Shown here: positions 55,776 to 64,000 of the stretch, piece after piece
How the letters are laid out: every line of letters begins with the position of its first letter
Position numbering within the stretch: position 1 is the stretch's first letter
Assembly (NCBI RefSeq): GCF_010093815.1
Contig: NW_022985549.1
Coordinates: 2,071,494-2,135,493, forward strand
From: Pseudovirgaria hyperparasitica
Taxonomy: Eukaryota; Ascomycota; Dothideomycetes; Acrospermales; Acrospermaceae
Direction of reading: 5' to 3'
DNA length: 64,000 nt
The notes under the pieces: model-generated
The model's input: only the letters and a program-made list of their open reading frames with translations
The model's database searches: none
What the model was told of the DNA's origin: nothing
Position numbers and translations under genes: made by a program

Positions 55776-56683
55776 CTCGGACGGTAAACCTCTGAGCGAA
55801 ATCAACGACAACACTAGTAAGCCATAATGAAGAAAGACGAGAGTTCGAAGAAAGTGTCCCACCAAGAGTGTTGGTGCCATTATGCGAAAAGACTTGGAAA
55901 CGACGATGTGAGAATGGACATAGATTTCCGTCAATGTACAGTGCGAACGTTACATGTAAGCAGATGCGAACGGCGTTACAGCAGTCTGAGATCAGACATC
56001 ATACAGTAGTAGTATAACGGAGTGGGCTCTGTAAATGCTATGACTTGTTTTCTTGGCATGTTCGAAAGCGAGCTTGGGATTTGTAATGGATGAGACTTTA
56101 TAAGTGAATGCTGGGGTTTCTGTGTGGCCAGAGTATCATCAGAACGTAACTTAGTCCCAGGTTTGTAATGTAATTAGTTCTGTAAATGACTTTGAAAATA
56201 ACTTCTATGCGTATTTAGTATACGTGGCATCCGAGGAAGGTATCTTGAAGTCTTCCGTTTTGTCTATCTAGCCCCCTGAATGGTCTGATGCTTAAGCAAA
56301 CTTGCTAGGGATGAAGTCTTTCACCAATTGACTCAAGCTATGGAGGAAAACAGAATATACGCGAAAGGGTCATACTGTATGAGTCTACATCCTACCCTTG
56401 GATGGTCGTAACAAATAATCACACTCATTGTATCAAGTCTTCGTGTTCAATAATTCTACATTTTCTACCTTTACTATCTGCCAAGAAGCAATAACAATCC
56501 CGATGGATCGCAGGAACTTGAACATTACTTGCACGATTTCATAACATTAACATCTTACTAATCTCATAGACTACACGCTTTTGGTGTACTTTTAATCGAC
56601 AACCAAGATTATTACCAAACCGCACAAAACCGCCATAGACATCCAATTTTCTGGCACCAAACAGTCTCACAACATTCATTCAT
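55776..56683. other. Convergent intergenic region
   Basis: 908 bp of AT-richer DNA between two stop codons. No feature found. Confidence 0.5.
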
Positions 56684-59600
56684 TCAGGACCATCCCGATG
56701 CATTCGAACCTGGGTGTCCCCTCAACGGGTACCCTCCACTCTGTCCATACATTGGGCCGCCATACATGGGGTTACCATTCAAGCCATGGCTGGCATACAT
56801 ATTCCCGCCTGGATGCATTCCTCCCACGCCAGGAAGCTGTGTATGAAACGGAACACTGCGCGCCGGCGAGCCATGCATTGAACCACTAAGCGAGCCATGA
56901 AAAGACGGGGGGTGCCTGGTCGGCGATGAATTAGGTGGAATGTTAGCAAAGGGGACATCGCGGCCGCTGACCTCCATCCACTCTATGTCCGCAGGCTCGT
57001 TCGCCTTGTCGATCGCTTTCTTTAAGCCTACGTTCTCTGCTTGCACGGCGGCGATGAGGCGGGATGCTTGGCGGAGCTCGGCGCGAAGGGAGGCGATGTC
57101 GGTTGTTATGGCTTGCTGGAATTGGTCTTGCTCGGCTTTGACACAGAGGGAGTCGGTGAGCAGGGTCTGGAGTTGGGATTGGGTTTCTTCGAGGGCGGCG
57201 AAACGGGCTGTGAAGGCGGAGATCTGGGATGTGGTGGATTGGTACGCGGTCTCGACACGCTCGAGCATGGTGTTGGTGTCGCTGGATTTGGTGTCGATGA
57301 GGCCTCGAATATCTGCGACGTCGGTACTTATCTTCTGCATCTCATCCGTGACCTGCTGGTGTTTCTTCGCGCTGTCAAATGACGCAGTCTCGATTCCTGC
57401 TTTCAAAATGCTCAGATCCTCACTCGGGTTCTGCATGCTGGTCTGCGTATTGGTCTGCGTGCTGGTGCGTATATCTGCTAGTTGAGTAGTCAAAGAGCTG
57501 ATTACGCCTTCGACAACTTTGATCTTACTATCTGCTTTGCGAAAGACTTCGTTCACATTCTCTCTGAACTCCTTGAGTTGTTTCTTTTGCATCTTCACCT
57601 CGGCGTCCATCTCAGTTTTACGGGCGACTTCTGACAGGACGTCGCTCATGCAGGTCGTGATACGCTTCTGTGCATCTTGTAGCTCTTCGATTTGCTTTTC
57701 AAAGTGTGGCTTTATATCGTCCAACTTGATGCGCTCCTCTACCAAGGTCCGCTGAAGACGCTCCTCTGCTGCTTTCCAAACCTCTTCCTGGCTCATTGCG
57801 GCTGCCCGGAGCGACTTGAACTCGGTCTGTATGTGTATCAGTGGCCCGTCTCTCTGACTCTGCAACTTCAGGATCTGCTCGTTCGCCATCTTGAGTGCTG
57901 TGCTATGACTCTTCTGGGTCTTTTCCGTAGAAATCTGGAGATCGTAAATGCGTTGGACATGGGCCTTGTGAATCTTCTCAAGCTCTTTGTTGAGGTTTGA
58001 GTTAAATTCCTCTTGCAGTTTCCTGTTCCCTTCATGAACCTTTTTGAGCTCATAGATATACCTATGTAGAGCCTTTTGGTTCATGTCAATAGTCTTCTTA
58101 AGCTCAAGATTGCGCTGATTATGTTCCTCTTCATGCATGGAAAGTATATCTGTGACATTGTCGCTTTGCTGTTCTCGCGCCTAGAAGTTGTCAATAGTGA
58201 TCTGCAAAAGAAGAATGTGGTGAATGAATACTCGCTCTGCTGCTACCACTTGCTCCTGTAGAGTCTGAACAGCTTGTACAGCGGCCTCCTGCTGTTTCTT
58301 CATATGTGTTTGCAACTCGAAGAGTTCGGTGTTTGTTCGATCCATCTTAGAGAATTTTTCCTTGATGGCGGCGTACTTCGGATGTTCATAGTTCTTGATC
58401 ATAGTAGCGATGGCACGGTGCATATCATACTGCTCCTGGAGCATTGGCGGAACGCTAGAATTGTGTACATCTTGGGTCGACAGCGAAAGCCAATGTGACG
58501 TTGCATTTGCTATATCTTCCTGAGACCCGATTGAGCTGGTCAGGTCATTGTTGGTTTCACTCGATTGCTCAGGGACAGGTTGACGTATTTTGCTCACAGA
58601 CAGAGGTGGGAGCTTAAAGCCCTCTTTTGACTTTTCACGATAGTCGTGCCCGTCTGGCAAGGATATTGGACCGAAAATCCCAGCAGATTTGGACGCAGTA
58701 AGCGCAGCAGGTGTGGCAGGTGTAACAGTTTGCGCAGTTTCAGATGGTGAAGCAGGTGAGGCAGAAGCTCCAGCACCAAGTGTATCGAAAACACTAATAC
58801 TGTTCGCAACTGGTATCAAACCCAGACTATCACGCTTTCTCTTCTCCAAAAAACGATCCCAGGCTGGACTGGACGTTGTCTGCGGCTTGACAGGTTGGTT
58901 TAAAGTGTTCGACTAAGTAATCAGATCGTCAGCATATGCAATCATTCCTCTGATGGTAAGCTTACAGTTTGTTTGTTCGGTGTGACCTCTGGTCCGGTGA
59001 CAGACTCAGAAGGACGACGACCTTGTGGCTTGGTCGTGTTGGCGGAGCTCATGGATCGAACTTTATCGTAGTTTGATGTGGGACGATATGTCTGAGACTG
59101 ATTTGCTGCTTGAGCCGCACGATCAGCGTCGAGAGCATATTTCCTAGTTGGTGCAACGTCGACTAGATCATTCTCCTTCAGCTCTGCGACTCTCTGCTGG
59201 CTTGGTCGCCTGCTCATACCTGATACCGCTGACTCTTGTGCTTTCATGGCATCTGGACGCGGCCACACTATCCGACCGGCATTTGGAAATATTGGCCAGT
59301 ATCCTGGTTTAGCAGCTAAACCTTCAACTGTGAGATTCGAAAGGTGCGTTGTGGGAATAGCTGTTGAGACAGAACCTAGGGACTCAATGTCATTTGAGAT
59401 GGACGGATTTTCATCATCATCAGAAAAAGAGTCCTGGGTTGAGGTGGAGCTCGTCGGAGACAGTACTTGGTACGTACCTGGTCCCGTAGATCTCACGGCC
59501 GCAGGCTTGGGTACTGATGCAGGAAATGAAGACGTAATGAAAGGGCGGTTTGCTGCGGGCCTGGAAACCGTTGCGGGCAGAATTTGTCTATTGACAAGTT

Positions 59601-59871
59601 CTGCATCACTAGCTTCCACACGTGGAATTGAGGGCGAAAGAAAAGTTGATGGCTCTCTACCGAGATCCCCGGTGGAGCTGCCGTTGCCATTTGCTAGATG
59701 AGAATTGCCCTCGTCACCTGAAGGCTGTGGATGTGGCGCTGAGCAGTTGTTCCCCATTCTGAAAACTCCGCCTTTCTCTGCCTTCGGCATATTGGACTTC
59801 AGGTCAAGCTGAGAGAGAACTTGAAACTGGCAAGGTGGTCTTGAAGTGTTTGCGCCGTGAGCACAACCCAT
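56684..59871 (-). CDS. Large coiled-coil protein of unknown function
   Basis: Three exons: 59871-58966, 58912-58232, 58180-56684; 1027 residues, all introns phase 0. The first ~480 residues are disordered and Ser/Pro-rich, with a short WPIFPNAGRIVWPRPDA segment. From ~430 on comes a long coiled coil: AIATMIKNYEHPKYAAIKEKF, ELFELQTHMKKQQEAAVQAV, HNQRNLELKKTIDMNQKAL, ELKKVHEGNRKLQEEFNS, and continued heptads for about 450 residues. The tail is Gly/Ser/Pro/Met-rich (GGNMYASHGLNGNPMYGGPM). Long coiled coils suit a cytoskeletal, septal or spindle-pole scaffold; none is established here. The start is uncertain: the frame stays open for ~20 codons upstream without an ATG, and a later Met (MPKAEKGG) is possible. 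Confidence 0.78.
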
Positions 59872-60831
59872 GCCGTTGTGGGCGGTACTCGAAGACACGG
59901 TGTTACAATAGAGAAAGATTGCGGGAAAGGGTCGCCCAGCGACAGCGAGCTACGTTGTTATGCAGTCCAAGCATGGTAGTTTGTTTACAATTTGTCCTCA
60001 AGGGGGTGACACACGTCTCGTGGCCCTGTTGTTCACTTTAAGCGGGGCAATTTCTGCGTTTAAGAACAGATGACGACAGTTTGGCACTGTTCAAACAATT
60101 GTCAATTCACTTTTTTTTGGAAGAAGAGCGCCCAGTGTCGAACACCTGGAACGGCGAATTCGGGTCATTATTTACCTTAAACCTTCCCAGATAACTCGAC
60201 GTAGCTACGTCGCTTAACCTTGAATATAAGCCAGAGTCTACAATATTCGTTATTGCCCTATCTCCATGGAAAGTCGGTCAGACAATTTCATGCTTAAGAC
60301 TGGGATCCTTCAATCAAGGGGCGGAACGTCAGAGGTGGAGTTTTTGTATCTGATATTTGTCTCTATAACTTTTTGCCTGTCTAAGTGTTGCCGAGATCAG
60401 TGAGCTGCTCATGGTGCGTCTATAGATTGATGATATTTAGCTCGTCTGTAAGGCTTATTTTAGCGTTTTCCTGCTCTGCAGCGGTATGGAACCAACGTGT
60501 TCCTGGCTGGGATAGAGTATGTCGAAGATTTGTATTGTATCCCTGTGATCTGGTCAGCTGAGATCTCCTTAATTGTAGTAGTAATGTTGAAATATCCACC
60601 AGGCTTGAACAGTGTTGTCGTAAAGTACAGATTGCACGACCCGTCCAAAGCGAACGTGTGGTATTCTATGATATCAACAACAGCTTAGTGGGAACATTGT
60701 CGTACTCCCACGAGCCAAATGCAATCCAAGTTTAATTCGTCCTCTAGTGGAACTTGATGCTACTAGTCCTTGGGCGGCACGCCTCAAGCATGCACTTCCC
60801 GGCTCATACTCATATCTCATAGCTACTTGGC
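59872..60831. other. Intergenic region
   Basis: 960 bp with an oligo-T stretch near 60110; it holds the coiled-coil gene promoter and the BBC1 3' flank. No gene seen. Confidence 0.45.
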
Positions 60832-63800
60832 TTATTTGCCATCATCCCAGCCGACCCAACTACGACCCATAATCCTCCAGACCCTCACCTCACCACTCCT
60901 CAGATCGCCAACCCTGAAGCTTTCGACCTTGCACTTTCTGCTTTCTCGTCCTTGCTCCCAGGCTCGTACCTTCTTTTTCGTGCCATCCCACTCAGCAACG
61001 ATTCCGACATGCTCCTTACCAAGATCCATCTTGTATTTGGCATGCATGGGCCCATGCTTGCCCTCAAATTTCGCGTTGCGAAATGTAATGACGTCACCGG
61101 GACGAATCTCGTCATGCTGTTGAACAGTGGCATTGGCGAGGTTAGCGTAAACAAGAGCACCATATGCGCGTGATCCCACAGGCGGCAGGGCGGACTTCAT
61201 CGGTTTCAGCAGTTCCTGAACCAAACCATGCGGAGTTCCGTCACCAACGACAGAGTTTTGCTTGGACTGTACGCTATCATAGATGGTCTGTCCAAACTGC
61301 GAATGAGCATCTTCAAGTTGATCTTGACGTAGACGGGCAGGAGGCGCTTCATGGCGCTGTTCGAGAACCACATCAGCAGGATCCTGAGCATCAAATCGGG
61401 CCGTTACGATGGTCTGTGAGTAGTCCTGGAATATGATGTAAACGTCACGAGAGACGGTAGCGCGTCCGCCACGTTTGCTAGACGTCGACTCTTCCACCTC
61501 GAATAGAACATCTTTGCGACCTTGAAACGCTGGCGGTGGCATTTGCAATTGCGTCCACCATAAGCTTGTTACCGCTAAGTCGATGTCTTGTGCTATGAAA
61601 CCTTGATCCTTGGGGCTAGTGAGATCTGTCGACTTTCTTCCATACGTAACAGCAGCACGGTTGACATCCAGACTCTTGCGAGCTGATGAAGAGGGTCCTG
61701 CTGGTTCGTAGTGGGGTAACTGTTGAGGGGGTCCATGAGATGTAGGCGGAACGGCTCGCTCAGTAGACTGACGAGCAGGTGGTGGCGGTGGGCTTGCGTA
61801 CAGCTCGTCATCGGAATCGGCCTGTGGGATCTCGATCGTAGGTGTAGGCTGAGGAGGGGCAGCCTGAACTGGAACTGGCGGTGGGACAGTCGGTCTACCT
61901 GATGTTCGAGGCCCCTCTGCTGTGTACTTGTACGGGTCATAGTCATGATCATTATCATCCTCACCTGGGGGTGCGCGAGCTGGGGGAGGGAGAGGTGGAG
62001 GAGCGCCCCTCGGTGCATCTGTAGATTGCCTGCCGGCTGGTGCTTGCTGTGGAGGCAGCGGAGGGATAGCTCGAGCAGCAGAAGGGACCGGAGGAGGGGC
62101 CGCAGGGGGTAGAATAGGTGACCTGATCGGTCCTTCATCTGCGGTAGTGCTATCATCTATACTCGACTCTCTAACATGGGATCCAAGAGCTTCTTTGTGC
62201 GTCGCACCAGAAGCTATGTCTGTGTCGTAGTCTCCTTCATACTCGGTTTCTTCTTCTAACTCATCGTCTATCGACACTCGTTGCGAAATACTGTCTATAG
62301 TTGGCTGCCGGCTTGGTGGTGCTGCAGTAGGCGGAGGAGGTGGTGGAGGCCTGGCTTGAGCTGGGGGAGACATTGGGGGGCTCATCACTGGAACAGGAGG
62401 AGGAATACGGCTTGATCTCTTCTCAGCAGGTGACGATGTTCCACCGGTGGTAACATAGTCGGATCCCATAGTCGAGGTTCGCCGTGGTACGGACGGGCTT
62501 CTGGGACCTGAGTGGTCGGAGGCAGGAACTGGAGGAGGAGGCCCGCGAGCTGAAAGCTCGATTGACCTTCGTGGCATCTCATCGTCCGACTCTGAACCGG
62601 ACGTCGGCGATCTAAACGGCACCGGTGCTGGTGGCACGGGTCTTTCGGTAGGCACTGGGGGTGCAACTCTCTCTGACATAGACACCGGCCGTTCTATACG
62701 AGTCAGCAAACGATACTTGTATCCTGATGCAATGGAAGATGTCGAGTTCTCTTGTGAACCTACTGCGGAACCTAATGAACAAGAATGTCTCTCCTGGTCT
62801 GCCCAGTTCGAGGCTGGTTTTTGAGCAGGGAGGACGACAAAATCTCGCCGAACAGGTGTCCACAGGGGTCCGTCTGACAGCCAAACTACGAGATGTGGGC
62901 GACTTACGGCTTGGTATCGGCGGTGGGGCACCTCGTTGGGCTGATGGAGATGCTGGCTCGACATCTTCGATGTCGGGCACATCCTCTGGTTCTCGATTGC
63001 TGACGGCAGATTTTCTGCTTTGGTCTTCCTTTACAACATTAAGTTGTGTATCTTCGGACTCGGGGCTCCGGACAGTCGACATCCCTGGGATGGGTATCAT
63101 TGGTAAACGCGGAGCCCTCTCGTAGTCATCTGGAGCAGATTGCTCTGGTACTGGCGCTGTCTTCTTCTTCTTTGGTGGAATGCCCCCTGACGGAAGGCCG
63201 CCACCGAACATTCCTGCCATACCCATTCCTCCACTCATCTTTGCCATACGTTCGCGGAGTTCTAGCTTACGTCGTGTTTCTGCATCAATCTCGTCGTCTT
63301 CTTCTTCGCTAGCACCCTCATCCTCTTCTTCGATGTCCTTGTGGGTGTGGACCGTTGAAAGGGGGGTTTGGGGTATACGCCGTGAAGTATCTTCATTGTC
63401 ATCGACACTGGTGGATTCACCTTCGGCCTCTTCAGTCGTTTCTCCGGCAGCGGACTGATCAGCGTCATTTGTATCGCTAAGAAGCTCCCTTGCCGGCTGG
63501 GGTATTTCTGATACATTAAGTCCATGTGATATTTTACGTGGGGGAGCAGTCCTAGGAACATCTATAGATCCTCTATTGGATCCATCAGGGCTAGCTACTT
63601 TATCTAGCTCGTTGTTCTCATCAGCAGCTGCATCCTGAATCTCCGATTCGGTTCGTTTCTTGCTCGGTCGCTTCGGTTTGTCTTTCTGTGTCGCTTCGGC
63701 TCGTTTTGCCTGTTCGGCCTGCTGTTTTTGAAGGAGAGCGATCCTTTCTTTTAGACTTGTAGGTTTAGGTGCGTCATCTCCCTGAGCTTCTTCTGTAGTT

Positions 63801-64000
63801 GCAGCTAGACCAGCTTTTTCGGCGGCCTCAAGGTCCTGAGCTTGACGTTCAGCTATCTCCGGGTCTTCTTCTCGGCGATAGACCTTCTGAGGTGGGGGCT
63901 CGCGTGGTGCAGTCGGAACATAAGCATTCCTGCTGGGAGGGGGCGCGACGAATGGCTTTTTGACGAAGCCCGCACCTGCTTTGCTCCCGCTGGGTTTGAA
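60832..64000 (-). CDS. BBC1: BBC1/MTI1, myosin-I-binding actin-patch protein (5' end beyond window)
   Basis: Two exons in view: 64000 (continuing off the edge) to 62908, and 62693-60832; 984 residues visible. From the N-terminal side: acidic and basic helices (PTSLKERIALLQKQQAEQAK), the signature KLELRERMAKMSGGMGMAG, long proline-rich stretches with many P-P-x-P sites, and a folded C-terminal domain (GFIAQDIDLAVTSLWWTQ, YIIFQDYSQTIVTARFDAQ, YGALVYANLANATVQQHDEI, GDVITFRNAKFEGKHGPM, HVGIVAEWDG, FRVGDLRSGEVRVWRIMG), typical of fungal Bbc1. The SH3 domain of the family should lie beyond the right edge. Bbc1 restrains actin assembly at endocytic patches through type I myosins and Las17. The 214 nt intron is long and its limits are the least certain part. 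Confidence 0.9.

Overview
The window is nuclear DNA of a filamentous ascomycete (Pezizomycotina). The evidence is compact genes with many 45-120 nt introns that carry GTRNGT donors and CTAAC/CTGAC branch sites, plus fungal proteins such as ROT1, KRE9, CUE1, RKM5, BBC1 and a Polycomb EED homologue that budding yeasts lack. Dothideomycetes is my best guess; this rests on general resemblance, not on a search. I see no rRNA, convincing tRNA, CRISPR array, transposon or viral relic. Gene density is about one per 2.5 kb on both strands, and all gene models were built by hand from splice sites and reading phase.

Layout. 0-10 kb: the 3' tail of an unknown gene, the nuclear import receptor MTR10/transportin-SR, the spliceosomal protein SmE, 5-formyl-THF cyclo-ligase, the ER chaperone ROT1 and a BTB protein. 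10-23 kb: an Xaa-Pro peptidase with a possible mitochondrial leader, KRE9, a PHO80-type cyclin, a C2H2 zinc-finger protein, a membrane-anchored double-psi beta-barrel protein and a CUE1-like ER ubiquitin factor. 23-37 kb: a PAS-domain protein, EED (PRC2), the ribosomal lysine methyltransferase RKM5 and the PHD-SET protein SET3. 37-50 kb: an enoyl-CoA hydratase-like enzyme, a hypothetical gene, a secreted thaumatin-like protein, a secreted M14 carboxypeptidase, a triosephosphate isomerase paralogue and methylenetetrahydrofolate reductase. 50-64 kb: a T5orf172-domain protein, an RNase H-domain protein, a large coiled-coil protein and the C-terminal part of the actin-patch protein BBC1/MTI1, which runs off the right edge.

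Functional links. Three lysine-methylation-related genes (EED, RKM5, SET3) lie consecutively within 10 kb. Two folate enzymes (MTHFS, MTHFR) are present but 40 kb apart. ROT1 and KRE9, both tied to beta-1,6-glucan assembly, lie 5 kb apart. These are ordinary co-occurrences rather than a demonstrated cluster. The most interesting items are a basic SLxDYxSRK motif shared by SET3 and the uncharacterised RNase H protein; that RNase H protein next to a T5orf172-domain membrane protein; a possible dual-targeting start in the peptidase; and several GGG-containing 7-bp repeats.
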